DNA of 64,000 bases from Sequoia sempervirens (taxonomy: Eukaryota > Streptophyta > Pinopsida > Cupressales > Cupressaceae), in NCBI GenBank assembly GCA_007258455.2, contig VDFB02000003.1, positions 39,232,248 through 39,296,247 of the forward strand. The letters run 5' to 3'. Positions 11,640 to 23,061 of this stretch are shown in pieces. The notes under the pieces were generated by a model. The model was not told the origin of the DNA. It ran no database searches and saw only the letters and a program-made list of their open reading frames with translations. Position 1 is the stretch's first letter, and each line of letters starts with the position of its first letter. The position numbers and the translations under genes are program-made.

Positions 11640-12632
11640 TCCTGTGCTATACAATTCTTCTTACCAGTTTCTTTACTTGATCCCTCACGACACTCAAAAG
11701 ATCAATGTACTATCTCTCCACACTTGAAACATTTTCCCAAGAACTCTCTGTTGTGATTTCCTCTCCTTTGTAACCTTTGTTCTGATTCTTTACTCCACTT
11801 AGGTCTTGATTCTTCTTCACTTGTCTGCTTCTCTCGGCTGCTGCTTATCTGCTTTTCTCTCCTTCTAGGATTATTCTGTTGTATTTTCTTCACTTTATCT
11901 TCTACCTTCAGAGCATATTGGTAGGCATCTTCAACTGTGGAAATCCTCAACATACTCATCTCATCCTGAATGTTAAATCTAAGGCCATTTATATACCTTG
12001 ACACCTTCTCCCTAGTCATCTCTCGGTGCCCAAATCTTATTTTCATCTTGTAGAATTCCTCAGTGTATTATTTCACACTCATTTCCTTCTACTTCAAGTT
12101 TTGCAACTTCTTGAATAATTCCAACTCATAGTCTTCCAGAATAAACTTAGCCTCTAGCCTTGCAACCATCTGTCTCCATTGGGTGATTCTTGTTTCACCA
12201 TTCTCCATTCTATCCTTCTATAATTCTTTCCACCATAAAGCAGCGTGTCCTTTCAACTTAATTTGTGCCAATCTAACCCTCAACGGGTCTCTAATTTCCT
12301 CAAGCTCAAAATAGTCTTCCAAATCTCCTATCCAGTCTATCAAGTCTTCTTGATTCAATGTACCAGAGAAGAAACTTCCACCCTATGAATTTTACTTGTG
12401 CCACTGCTCTCAACAATCTCTCTTCTCTCTCATATCTCGGTCCTTTAGCCTCTTCAGCCTCAAGTTCTTCTGCAGCTTCTTCATATTCATCCTCCAGTTT
12501 AGGGTTTCTCCTCAAACCACCCAAGAGGTTCTGGATCTCATTCCTCATCTCATTTCTAAAGTCCTCCATCATCTGCTCCATTCTTCTAGGGCTCATCCTT
12601 CTCAGTGACATCTCTCCCCCTGCTTGGTGCAA
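11640..12632 (-). pseudogene. element 1 gag polyprotein
   Basis: Starting at an ATG near 12,632 the protein begins MHQAGGEMSLRRMSPRRMEQ. A frameshift near 12,370 moves to a frame reading NQEDLIDWIGDLEDYF and then LKGHAALWWKEL, the Retrotrans_gag capsid signature. MVARLEAKFILEDYEL and VSRYINGLRFNIQDEMSML follow. The C-terminus holds a CCHC zinc knuckle, CFKCGEIVH*SFEC, with correct spacing (C-x2-C-x4-H-x4-C) and a TGA inside it. Four in-frame stops are seen. Three are TAG and one TGA, and those in the capsid fall where relatives have Gln or Glu codons. This suits C-to-T decay of a methylated element. It would have formed the virus-like particle. Confidence 0.88.
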
Positions 12633-12816
12633 CTACCTCAACTCGGTGATCTGACTACAAGGTTTTAGTTGCCTCTCACTCGACGATCTATTGAACACAC
12701 CTACAACCTGCCACAAATCGGCGATCTGTTCACCCAAGGAATGCCACAAGGACCGCAACCCACTCAAGGTTCACAACCAGCTTTCATCTCAAGATTCATA
12801 GGTTCACAACCATCAA

Positions 12817-12827
12817 CTCTAATACCA
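12817..12827 (-). promoter_or_regulatory. element 1 primer-binding site (tRNA-iMet type)
   Basis: The minus strand reads TGGTATTAGAG two bases after the LTR end. The plant initiator-methionine tRNA complement is TGGTATCAGAGC, so there is one mismatch over this stretch. Confidence 0.8.
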
Positions 12828-12829
12828 TA

Positions 12830-13682
12830 TCATGTAGCCATGGTCGAAAGGTCCTCAAAGTGAACAGTTTGGACCATGCAACAAGAGTCACACAATGGAA
12901 GCAACAAATAAAATGGAAGCAAATATCAATTCAAACATTCTGATTATTAGAAAATTCAATTACATCATCCGACAACATCCGGGCTTACAGATTCGACTTG
13001 CAGGCTTGATTACAACATGCTCAAATTACCCTCTTCTTACATGCTCCTCGATGTGAGCAAAAACCCTAGAGAAACTCTTCTCTAATCTCTAACTCTAAAC
13101 TTCACTACTTACTACCACTACCACTGCCACTGCCACTACCTTCTAATGATCAATTATAATGCTTTATATACATTCACAGATCTAGAAACATCCGCGTCGG
13201 CCCAAAAGATCATTACAATCTCTAATTAAGAAAATGTAATGTGTGCGTGCATATGTCGGCCTCAAATTTGAATTACTCCTCGGTGAATGCATGAGATGAA
13301 GTGTGGACCTAAATCAAGGTCAGGGACACCCCATAGAACATTTTGAATCACACCATTAAGATCTACAAGATATGGGAATGATCCACAAGCGATCAAATTG
13401 GTTGTTAGATAAGAACATTATTCTGGTGCAAGTTCAAGAACAATCTCAAAATCCAGAAGCGATAACTTTCCAAAAAATGAACCAATCGCGCTCAAAATTT
13501 GGAATAAGGAAAATGAACATGTTGACAACATAAACATAGATCTGCAAGGTCTGGCGAGAAAACACGAAGAATCACCAGATCTACCAACTCGAACTGAATA
13601 GAAATTGAAACAAAGACAAACAAGAATGAAAATATTTTTGGGTGATGCAAGATTGCCAGAACCCAAGGATGATCCTACATCA
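12830..13682 (-). repeat. element 1 5' LTR
   Basis: An 853-bp LTR, partner of 9,839-10,695. A TATA box (minus TATATAAAGC) lies near 13,161-13,171. The outer edge CCTACATCA is followed by ACTGT, the right target-site duplication. The inner edge is mutated from TGATGCAG to TCATGTAG. Confidence 0.9.
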
Positions 13683-15114
13683 ACTGTACAATGAGAATTC
13701 CATGCCTCTATGCCGACTTCTCATCGTACTAACCATACCAAATTTATCCCTCTGATAACTTCAATAAGGCACCACAAGGCAAGGCTTCACAAGCAAGCAA
13801 GGTATGTTATGCTAGGTGGCCTTGAATTTAGGGTTTCAGGTTCCATAGGGCTTAACAAGTTGTGTTATGCCAAACACCTATGAACAAGGGGAAGGCTCCA
13901 TGGAAAAGAAAGGTTTTTTATTCTTGGTGGCCTTTATTAGGGATGGGCTCGAGCTTCACAAGTTTAGCAAGCTGCATTATGCGAAACACTTATGAACATT
14001 ATATATATATGGTTTTTGTTCAAAGGGGTCTTGCTTAGTTCATGTAAGGTATTCTTCTTAGGGAACATCATGCCTAATGTCTCCAAGAGAGGACAAGTCA
14101 AGATTAAAAGATTCACTTGACTTAGGGAATGTAGTGTGTCACATCACCACTAAGAGGAAAATTGTACGCTAAGAAATATCACACTCTTGGAGGAAAACAA
14201 ACCCAATGAAACCACCAAGAAAAAGATGCATCACAAGAAAAAAGAAAATTTAACCATGAAACATGAAACATGAGAAATTTTGAAAGATATTATCGATGTA
14301 TGCCCCCACTTTAAAGCGATTGCTAACACCATTTTTGTGAGCAATTGCTTTAAAGTTGCCAATGTTCAATCCTAAGACATGAGAGCTTACTCGAAAATCC
14401 CTATGCCAAGTCATATGTCTCTGAAATGAAGCTACATCACAAAAAAGGAAGGAGGGGTCGCCCCCAAAAATACATAAGGGATCTATGGATTCAGGGTCAA
14501 TATATATTTGCTACAATGTTGTTATAGAGTTTGGAAATGACATCATTTCCCAAATACTCATGGAATTGGAAGAATGACACATAGAGAGAAAAAAAAAAAA
14601 GCCTTTTGGGTCAACATGGAAGAGACCTAAATTTCTTGAAGCCTTGCATCATCCCCAAAAGGAAAACACAAGACAAGTGAAAAAAATATAAAATGTTTAT
14701 GACATATATAGGAATGTAGGTACATATAGAAGAATGCAGAGAAAGAGAGAGATACATCAAATAGAACTGTACGGGGGATCACATTACGCACATGAAATCA
14801 CATAAAGAAACATGGAAAAGAAAAAAAAGAAAAATGACTAGTAAGGAACATGTGAGTCAACCTATAGTAGGTCATCTGCATCCCAATCTTGATCAGTATA
14901 TACGGAAGGCGAACAACTAGCCAAAGGGATAGTGACAAGTTCCAAAACTATCTAATCCCTTTCCCCCACTAGGTGCAAGACAAGGATGAGCCGAGATAAG
15001 TGATGAGAAGGATCTCCTTGTGATAAAGAGAATGATTTTTAATGAATTTATAGCATGTAATAGTGAGGATGCTATGACCCTACAACTATTACATGGAAAG
15101 GAGTAAAGTGAATG
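13683..15114 (-). other. element C non-coding interior
   Basis: No coding sequence found. It is collinear in short words with the interior of element D around 20,395-21,450, for example CATACC-AAA, TGATAACTT-AATAAGG and GTATGCCCCCACTTTAAA. A stem-loop at about 14,303-14,355 pairs CTTTAAAGCGATTGCT with AGCAATTGCTTTAAAG. Both elements keep this layout. Confidence 0.6.
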
Positions 15115-15994
15115 TTATGCAACTATGTTGTCATAGGAATCATCATCATTAGAATTAAAATCATTCAATATCAATTTCAATGCACGAAACTCGTCAGTAA
15201 GATGACCAAGAGTTCCATGATATGTGTAATAATTCATTTTTTTCTTGGGTATGGTGCTTCTACTACGAGGTGGCAATTTAATCCAACCCTTGTTAAGGAG
15301 ATGTTCCATTTTTTCGTTCAATTTATGTTTGAGTATGTAGAAATGAATTTTTTTTGAGTTTGTAAGGTTTGGAATTATTGCTTGATTCACCAATTTGTTG
15401 AGGTAGATATTGAGGAAGAGGACCTAAGATTCCCTTATCATCCTTATGAGGCATTGGTTGTTCCTTAGGAAGGAGGACATTTATGTCGGGAGGAGGATCT
15501 TGATATCCTAATCATTTGGTTTCTTCAATAGGAAGTTTCTATAAAAATTTATGAATTTCATGCTCATTAGTTATGTCACATCCTTGTTTAGCTAAAATCT
15601 TAAATCCTTGGCCATAAGTTTCTTCTAGATTGATGGGAGTGTTGGTCACTTTGTTAACATAAAATGGATTTGTATGTGCTTGATTAGAGGAGCTAGCTTC
15701 ACTCATTGTTTGAAATTTAGGCTTAGTTTGTGGCTCAATTTCAGGATGTAAAAGACCAAACATCTCAAGTTGTGTTGGTTGTTTCATGGAAGGATAAAAT
15801 GATGCATTATTCTCAAGATTGTCAAGGAAATCATTTATGAACTCATCCATTCTAGCATCATCTTCTCCAATGATGTCAACTTCACAAGGACAATCATTAG
15901 GAGTTGGTTGATCATGATTAGGATCATTGCCAAAAACACAACTTGAAACATCTTTCAAGGAGAACAAGGACTTCCACATATTGTTAAAACACAT
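15115..15994 (-). pseudogene. element C gag-like protein
   Basis: A minus-strand frame from an ATG at 15,994 reads MCFNNMWKSLFSLKDVSSCV, followed by an acidic section and LENNASFYPSMKQPTQLEMF. TNTPINLEETYGQGFKIL comes next, and the frame stops near 15,539. A second open piece (15,393-15,115) contains YYTYHGTLGHLTDEFRALK. This resembles the degenerate zinc-knuckle-like C-terminus (CxYH...GH...CxALK) of Athila/Tat-type gag proteins, with Cys residues lost. The same protein is seen in element D, so it is a real family protein rather than a chance ORF. It is broken here by stops between the two pieces. Lineage assignment is tentative. Confidence 0.65.
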
Positions 15995-16702
15995 CCATTT
16001 TCAGATTTTTAGACTTAAACGAGGTAATTTTCTGATTTATGCAAAAACCTGAAAATGAAGTCTTGTAAATGTAATTTTGAAATCACACAATGCACTAAAT
16101 TTATCAAATTAAGCTAGATATGATCAAATTGATGAAACACAAATTCTGCAAATAGAAACAAAAATCTAAAAACAATAATCAGGAATGTAGAAATGAATGT
16201 TTTTATGCCTAGAAAATCATAATGTGACCCTGATCAGGGACTCATTCACCCTAGGTCAAATGGGTCCTAGGTGAGCGTTTTGAAACAATTTTTTACAGAT
16301 TTCTGAGAGATTTTTAGTAATTTCCAAATTCTGGTCTGATATAGCAAGTTTCAGTTTTAACTTTCTATGAATTCAATGTTGAATGAAAGTGCAAAATGTG
16401 AAAAAATGACAACCTAGAAAACCTAATTTAATATGCAATTTTGTTTCAATTTTTAAATGCAAGTTAATATGATGCAATGCTATGTAAATGATATGCAAGA
16501 TGACTAATATTTTTTTGTATTTTTCAGATTTAAATAGTGTAAAATGCAATCCTAAAACCCTTAAATGAAATGCAAAGTTGAATGCAAACTAGAAACCCTA
16601 AATGAGACCTAATTCAATGCAAAGAGATGCAAGATCTAAATCTAAGATGAAAGAGGAATCCAAAATCAGAAAATGCAATGATCAAACTCAAGTTCACCAA
16701 AA
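15995..16702 (-). other. element C leader
   Basis: Non-coding stretch between the 5' LTR and the gag start, rich in ATGCAA words. It contains a third copy of the palindrome family near 16,231-16,262 (GGGACTCATTCACC ... AAATGGGTCC). A TGGTGAACTTGAG three bases from the LTR is the only primer-binding-site candidate; its tRNA was not identified. Confidence 0.5.
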
Positions 16703-18201
16703 TGAAACAAAAAAAATAGGTTTTGGATGAAAAGGGGTTCACCACAATAACCTATTTTCCTAATTTCATTCAAAATGCATGCTATAATATGCAAATGAAG
16801 AATAGTAATCAAATTTGACAAAAATAGTGATCAAAAGGAAGATCTAAAAAGGGGAAAACAATGTGTACCTTCACCAAAAGTCACCTTTTGAAGCTCATCG
16901 AGGACTCATTCACCCTATGTTGAATGGGTCTTGGCTAGGGTTTCTGAAAAATGCTTTCTAGGTTCTCTTCTACCAGGTCTGCACTCCCAGATTCTCAATT
17001 TTCACTATCGTACAATCGGAAATAAATCCTGTAGAAGAATTTCTATGAAATGACAATTTTCCTTGCAACTTTGATAACTTTACAACTTTCTTTAATTTGT
17101 CTCTTCAAAGGATCTTCAACCTAAAATCTACAATCACACATCAAAGAGAGAAAAATGTTGTTTGTTAGGTGAATGGGGGTTTGCCTTGGTCAAACCCCGT
17201 TTTGGTAATTAAACCTTGAAATAAAATAATGAAACATGAAGGAGGAATTATGAATGAAAAACAATGTGTAACAACTCACCATACCTTTAATGCAACCTTG
17301 GATTATATATCTATAACTTGCATGAGTTGGCTTCAAAGGACGAGGATCTTGATCATGAATCTTGATGTGAAATAATGCCTTTGATATGCTTGATTAGATC
17401 TTGAACACTACATCACCACATTAGCTTAAACAACATGCATGATGCAATATGACTTTGACATGATGAAATGAATCTTGATTGTTACAATAATCTTCTATAA
17501 ATCAGCCCTTAAATGCCTTGAAAATGCCCTTGATCACACTTGCTCATAAATTTGCTAGAATGATAAAAGACTTGGAATTGCTAGGATGAAAATATTAAGA
17601 TGAAACATATGAAAAGACCTCTTATTTATACACATGTTAATATTAATTTCTAAAATTCAAATATCACAAGTTGACATTGAATTGTATATTTGAAATCATT
17701 AAAATACCACCGAAAACATATTTTAAAGGGGGGTCCTAGGTCACTTACCTAGGACACACATTGCTTAGTGTTAACATTATGTTAAATTAGGTTCCTACGT
17801 CTAAGTGAGGACCCATTCGCTCTATGGAAAATGGGTCCTAGGTCACTTACCTAGGACACACATCTTCCAAAGTTAAGTGTTGTGTAATGGAATTTATGAA
17901 TGTCGGATTTTATCCCTCATAAATTGCATTTAATTAGCCTTGGGTTTGAATTAAAGGGTCCAATTAAGGAAAATTAACCTCAATCAGTTAATAAAGCCCT
18001 AGATTAATGTGAAAGTGTAAAGGTACACCTTACAACACCAAAAATAAGGCGCAATTAAGTCCATTTAATTCAAAAGGTCCCTAAACTTAAAGTGAATATG
18101 AAAAACATATTGCAACACTAAATTAAGGCATATTTAAGCTCATTTTATTATTAATTTTCACAAATTAAGTGTGAAAAAGGGATACTTTTTCCTACACTAC
18201 A
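16703..18201 (-). repeat. element C 5' LTR
   Basis: A 1,499-bp LTR with a clear TATA box on the minus strand (TGTATAAATAAGAGG, near 17,629-17,643). A palindrome lies upstream (17,810-17,842), the putative intron downstream (17,121-17,279), and a second palindrome beyond it (16,904-16,933). Confidence 0.88.
17121..17279 (-). other. putative spliceosomal intron inside element C 5' LTR
   Basis: Donor GTGAGTTG, conserved block GGGGTTTG-ACCAAGG-CAAACCCCC, branch context CACCTAACAAAC, acceptor GATTTTAG|GTTGAAG. About 159 bp. It is better preserved than the copy at 8,424-8,581. Confidence 0.7.
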
Positions 18202-18706
18202 CGTACTTGTAAGGTTTTTCTGGACTTCTTCCCATTCTCTTCTTCCTCCCACAACTTCAATCCTTCTTTTCTCTCAATTCTTGCAACCATTGCTTCCTTC
18301 CCTATTTCCCTCTTTGGGGAATTGTAGAATTCATTTAGAATTCTTCCAATCCTTTTCCATCTCTCAACCTCCTAACCTCCAATAAAATATTCCCTTTCAT
18401 CATTGTGCTTAGATTCCCCTTTGTATACTCACAAAGCTCCAATGTACTTCAATTTATCCTCCACCTCTTCAAATCTAGACCTTTGATTCCTTGATCATTT
18501 CTCACATTTTATCCAATTACCTTTTGAAATGGTGGGAAAGTAATCGTCAAAGTTTTGTGTTGATTATAAAACCTAGGGATCTTAATAGGTGTCTTTCCCT
18601 ATGGATTTCATTAGGAAAGAGATCACAAGGAGTAAATATTGACTTTCAACCTCAATGGTTAGTCAATCAAACCTGGATCTCAGTCCTTAGGACAATAGGA
18701 CAAATA
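18202..18706. other. spacer between elements C and D, no gene
   Basis: Pyrimidine-rich sequence with no recognisable coding region or repeat partner in the window. Confidence 0.4.
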
Positions 18707-19102
18707 TGAAACAAAACTGAAATGATTTTAAGCACTCAAACTAAATGAACAACAAGACCTAATACTTAAAATGTAGATTCTTAAATGTACAAAAATGGAA
18801 ATGGCAGTTTGTAGGAAGATTTGAGAAGGGTTTGAACACACATGTACCTGTCACCAAAAACTTGTTTTGAGGAGCACAAAGGGACTCATTAACCCCTAGG
18901 TGAATGGGTGACATTTTAGGGCTCCAAAATAACTTATGACAATCCTCTGATGTTGGAGCTTGGCTTTTTTTTATGCAGGTCCCACTGTCGGAAAGTTGGA
19001 AATAAATTTTGTAACTTAGTTTATGTGGCTTGAAAACAATGATGAAAAATTGTGCAACAATGTAAAATTTCTCCTTCATTATTTCTTCAATTCTTCATCC
19101 AC

Positions 19103-19255
19103 CTGTAATCTACACATACAAAAAGAGGAAAAATTGTTATGTTTTGTATGGGGGTTTGCCTTGGTCAAACCCCAAGTTTGGTAATTAAACCTTGATAGAA
19201 AGATAATGTCAAAGGAGAAGGAAATGATGAATGAACAATGCTTTCTACAACTCAC
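19103..19255 (-). other. putative spliceosomal intron inside element D LTR
   Basis: Donor GTGGTGAGTTGTAG, conserved block GGGGTTTG-ACCAAGG-CAAACCCCC, branch-like AACATAACAA, pyrimidine tract TTTTTCCTCTTTTTG and acceptor GATTACAG|GTGGATG. About 153 bp. Confidence 0.65.
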
Positions 19256-19683
19256 CACCCTTGAATGGATTCCCTTAGAGGACTGAAGTTAAACAGATCT
19301 CTCTAAGGAACTTGATCTTGCTTTGCTTAATGGATTTGGATACTTGAAATGCTTGGATGCTTTAGGATCAATAATGCATATTAGCCTTCACAAGATGACA
19401 TGAACACACATAGACTTGAACATGATGTTAGGATATTGATTGCTGCAACAAATGACTGATAAATTTTATCTTGAATTCTCAATTATTCTCTTAACAATAA
19501 TATTTTCTCTTGAATATATTTGATCACGCGTGTTCATTTTAAAATGATAAAAAGACTATGTATTTATAGGTGTTTATCTAATTTCCCAAAAATTAGATTC
19601 CAAAAGCCAACAATTGCAAGTTGAATTTGAATCATTAAAATGACGCCAAAAACATATTTTAAAATGGGTCTTGACACTTAAAG

Positions 19684-19713
19684 GGGACCCATTCGCCCAT
19701 GGGCGAATGGGTC
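19684..19713. repeat. perfect 30-bp palindrome upstream of element D promoter
   Basis: GGACCCATTCGCCCA is followed directly by its exact reverse complement. No mismatch occurs over 30 bp. It lies about 115 bp upstream of the TATA box in element sense. Confidence 0.95.
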
Positions 19714-19919
19714 CTGGCCTATAAGTCCAGGACACACATACTCCATGGTGATTTAATTATTGATTGCATTTATTTAATTTCAGTTCTCTTTTTGGAAAAT
19801 GGAAAAAATAAGGCTTTAGAATGCATAATTTGGAAAATTAGAAGCTTAATTAAGTCCAACAAATTAAGGGACCCAAACATAGTGTAAAATCGTAAGGGTA
19901 TACAATTTTCTACACTATA

Positions 19920-21539
19920 TTTATTCCTCACTTTAGTGAGAGTATGAACTTATGCTCAGAATCAGTAGACAAATATGTGTCAAGAGGGGTCCAAGTGCAC
20001 AAATGTTAATGAGATAGGATGACAAAGATCAAGGAGGAGGATCAACCCCTCAAGATTAAAGATCCCATGGAAAACCAACATAAGCATAAAGGACACACAT
20101 GCATGTAAGATATGGGTAGCAAGACAAGATACATAGGCATGTCAAAAAGCCAATGCAAAAAGGGAAAAAAGAAAAGGATGGATCAAGACTCAATTGTTTT
20201 TCCAAGATGAATGGATCAAGCCTAATCTGTTTGTCCAAAAAAATATGCTCACAAGGGCTAGTGTAGTCTGGTATACACTAGGTGAGCCCCAAATACAAAA
20301 AGATGAGAAAAACACACTAGGTCTACAAGGTGTCTACCCATAAAAGGGGTGGTAGATGGAAAAATTCATCACAAAAATGTGTACCCATAAGTCTTCCATA
20401 CCAAAAGTTATACTCCTTGATAACTTTGATAAGGTGCCACAAAATGATCAATGTGTTATGCTAACGCTACACTAAGTCCAACTCATGTGAAAAAAAGTGA
20501 AGCAAAAATGTCAAAATGAAAATGAAACTCACCTTAGGAGGTGTAAATTCCAAAATGAAATAATGTCAATGTATGCCCCCACTTTAAATAAATTACTAAA
20601 AACCATGATATGAGCAATCACTTTAAAGTAGAAATGATAAATGCCAATTGATAAAAGGGCAATGAGAGCTTATTTGGAAAGCACTATGCCAATGATATAT
20701 TTCTAAATAAAGTAGCATCATGAAGAAGGGTTTCCCCCACATGCAATATCAAATGATAACACATAAGGGATGTATGGATTTGAGGTCAGCATATGTCTTT
20801 GCTATAGTGATATAATAGAGCTCAAAACCGCCATCATTTCCCAAATACTCGTAGAACAACAAACACAAAGGAAGAATGACACATAAAGAGAAAAAGAAAA
20901 GAAAAGATTGTGGGTCAACATGGAAGAGAATTTAGATGTCTTGACGCCTAGAATAATCCCCAAAAGAAAAACACAAGACAAATAAATAGACATTGTTTAC
21001 GACAGATAGAAGAATGGAGATACAAATAGAAGAATGTCACGACAGATGTGCTTCATTTGTATCCTTGCACAAACGGAGTAACAAGGGTCATCCAAATAAA
21101 TCTCACAAACATAATTACATGCCAAGAAATATGATACAGGGGAACACATTACATACATGCAATCACAAAGAACATGAAAAGAAAAGAAAGAAAGTATGTC
21201 ACATACGAGCCAACCTAAAGCAGGTTGTTTACATCCCAATCTTACTCATCATATATGAAAGCTGGATAACTAGCCAAAGGGACTACAACAAGTTCCATAT
21301 TAAGACAAGGCTACCTAACTCCTTTCCCCTCAAATGTAGGAAAAGGGTGAGTTGAGATAAATGATGATATGTTGCTCCTTGCAATATGGAAAAATGAGTT
21401 ATATAAAGTGCAATACATGTAATAGTGAGTATATGCTAAGATTCTACAACTATCACATGGCAAGAAGCAAAGTGTGTGCACGCTAGCCAATTATATTATG
21501 AACTAGATCTTCGACAATATTAAATTATTCAAATATATT
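19920..21539 (-). other. element D non-coding interior
   Basis: It begins with a purine tract and the hairpin word CACTTTAGTGAG, and later has GTATGCCCCCACTTTAAA near 20,570-20,590. No protease, RT or integrase. Short ORFs here (for example 20,993-21,355 plus) show no family features. Confidence 0.55.
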
Positions 21540-22291
21540 CTTTAAAGCACAACACTCATTAGTAAGATGCCCAAGAGTTCTATGATATGCATAGTAAGAC
21601 ATGTTTGTACTTTTTCCTTTTTTGTTTTCTCAAATAGGTGGTAATGTTATAAGTCCTTGGTTGAGAAGTGATTGTAAACCTTTTTTCAGTTTTGGTTATG
21701 GTATGGAGAAATGGTAGCTTCTTAAGTTTATAGGGCTTGGGTTTCTTACTTGATTGGGAAACTGGTTTATGTGGAGGGGGAGGATATTAATATCTTAATC
21801 CCTTGGTATATTTTGATGGCTTTTGTTATAACAATTGATGGATCTCATGCACATTTTCTTAAAATTCTAAAACCTTGACCATAATGCTCTTCTAGATTGA
21901 TAGGTGTATTGGTAACTTTATAGGCATAGGATAGAAGAGTATCAATGTTGTCATTGTGAATAAGTTCGTTCATGATTGGTGGTTGAGGTTTTCTTTGTGA
22001 TTCAATTTCAGGATGTAAAAGGTTGAACATGTCAAGTGGTGGTATGATAGGAGGTGTTGGTTGTTCCATGGAGGGATAGAAGGATGCATTGTTCTCAAGG
22101 TTACATAAGCAATCTTGTATGAATCCTTGCATGCTATCTTCATCTTGGCTTAAGATATCTATTTTATGAGGACATTCATTGGGAGGTGAAGACTCATGAA
22201 TGTTTTCAATTGTATTAGGATCATCACCAAACACACAACTTGAAATATCAACCAAATATTTTAAGGACATCCATAGTTTACCAAAACACAT
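21540..22291 (-). pseudogene. element D gag-like protein
   Basis: It starts at an ATG near 22,291 with MCFGKLWMSLKYLVDISSCV, close to the start of the element C protein. It continues with LENNASFYPSMEQPTPPI and TNTPINLEEHYGQGFRIL, then stops near 21,845. Beyond the stop, a frame still encodes YYAYHRTLGHLTNECCALK (about 21,545-21,600), which keeps one more Cys of the putative zinc knuckle than C does. The N-terminal two thirds are open; the protein is broken before the knuckle. Confidence 0.65.
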
Positions 22292-23061
22292 CCATGATGA
22301 AACTTTTCTTTAAATGTCAAATGATTGCATTGTTTAATGCAACTTTCAAATCTAAAATATGATAATTGATTGATTATAAGATACAAAAACTTGAAAATGA
22401 TTATTTTTGAATGCCAATTTTGATCTTACACAATGTACTTTCTTTCACCAATTAAACTAAATACAAAAATCTATAGAAATATGCAATTTCTAAAATTGAA
22501 ATAGAGATCTAAAGGTACATGAAAATGAAGCAGAAAGAGACAGATAAATGTGCAGAATTTTAAAAAATCACCTATACAAGGACAGGTTCGCCCAAGGGTG
22601 AATGAATCTTTACACACGGTTGTAAAAAATTGAAATTTGGGTGTTTAACTTGATATTTAAGCTCAATGTTCTTAACTACAAACAAATTCTTCAGTTACAA
22701 TTTTTCCAATTTTTTTAATTAAATATAAATGCAATTTTTATGACAATGTATGAGAAAAATGATAATTTTTTTTAATATAATTTTGAATGAAAATCTAACC
22801 TAAATAACTAAAACATAGCTTAATGCAAGATATTATGCAGAATGTATACATTTTTTTTGGATTTTTATGATTTTGAATGATGCAAACATGCAATATGTAA
22901 CCCTAAATGAAATGCAAATCAAGATAATGCAAAATCCACTCTTCTACTTCTTGTTAAACTGATTCCACTCTTCTACCTCCAAGTCAAATAAAGACCCAAA
23001 ACATAATAAGGTCATAGAATCTTCAATCCCCAAATGCATTTTTTTCCTTTTACTTTTTTTC

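Larger units (their letters stand above)
9839..13682 (-). mobile_element. LTR retrotransposon 1 (Ty3/gypsy-type gag and protease, pol deleted)
   Basis: LTRs at 9,839-10,695 and 12,830-13,682 share the inverted ends TGATGCA ... TGCATCA, slightly mutated in the right copy. Target-site duplications are ACTAT on the left and ACTGT on the right, one transition apart. The minus orientation follows from the primer-binding site beside the right LTR and from the gag and protease genes. The interior is about 2.1 kb: gag, protease and a connector, with RT, RNase H and integrase all absent. It is inserted in the interior of element C, so it is younger than C. Element A (27,781-48,312) has the same LTR ends, PBS type and gag family. 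Confidence 0.92.
8013..18201 (-). mobile_element. LTR retrotransposon C (minus), gag-like only, with element 1 nested inside
   Basis: Two long direct repeats (8,013-9,559 and 16,703-18,201) start TGAAAC and end CCTACACTACA on the plus strand. Orientation is minus: a purine tract complementary to TTTTTCCCCCACTTTA abuts the left LTR, and the gag-like ORFs read leftwards from the right LTR. Once the nested element at 9,839-13,682 is removed, the interior is about 3.3 kb. It holds a leader, one gag-like gene and non-coding DNA. There is no protease, RT or integrase. Flanking 5-bp duplications do not match (AATAT against CGTAC), so the ends may have recombined or decayed. Element D shows the same layout, which suggests a family that spreads as a gag-only, non-autonomous form. 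Confidence 0.85.
18707..19919 (-). repeat. element D 3' LTR
   Basis: The LTR ends CTACACTATA, so the expected terminal CA is mutated to TA. Contents in element order: a perfect palindrome (19,684-19,713), a TATA box CCTATAAATACA (about 19,557-19,570), an intron (19,103-19,255) and a second, decayed palindrome (18,870-18,902). Confidence 0.75.
18707..22950 (-). mobile_element. LTR retrotransposon D (minus), truncated relative of element C
   Basis: One LTR (18,707-19,919) and a purine tract are followed by a non-coding interior, a gag-like gene (21,540-22,291) and a leader to about 22,950. The order, the LTR start TGAAACAAAA and the CACTTTAGTGAGAGTATGA motif after the LTR all match element C, but sequence identity is low outside short blocks. 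The 5' LTR is missing; the right side breaks off near a DUF4283 pseudogene. It has no pol, like C. Confidence 0.75.

Noticed and set aside
10780..11756. Plus-strand ORFs of 105-157 residues across element 1.
   Set aside because: They are antisense shadows of the minus-strand gag-protease region.
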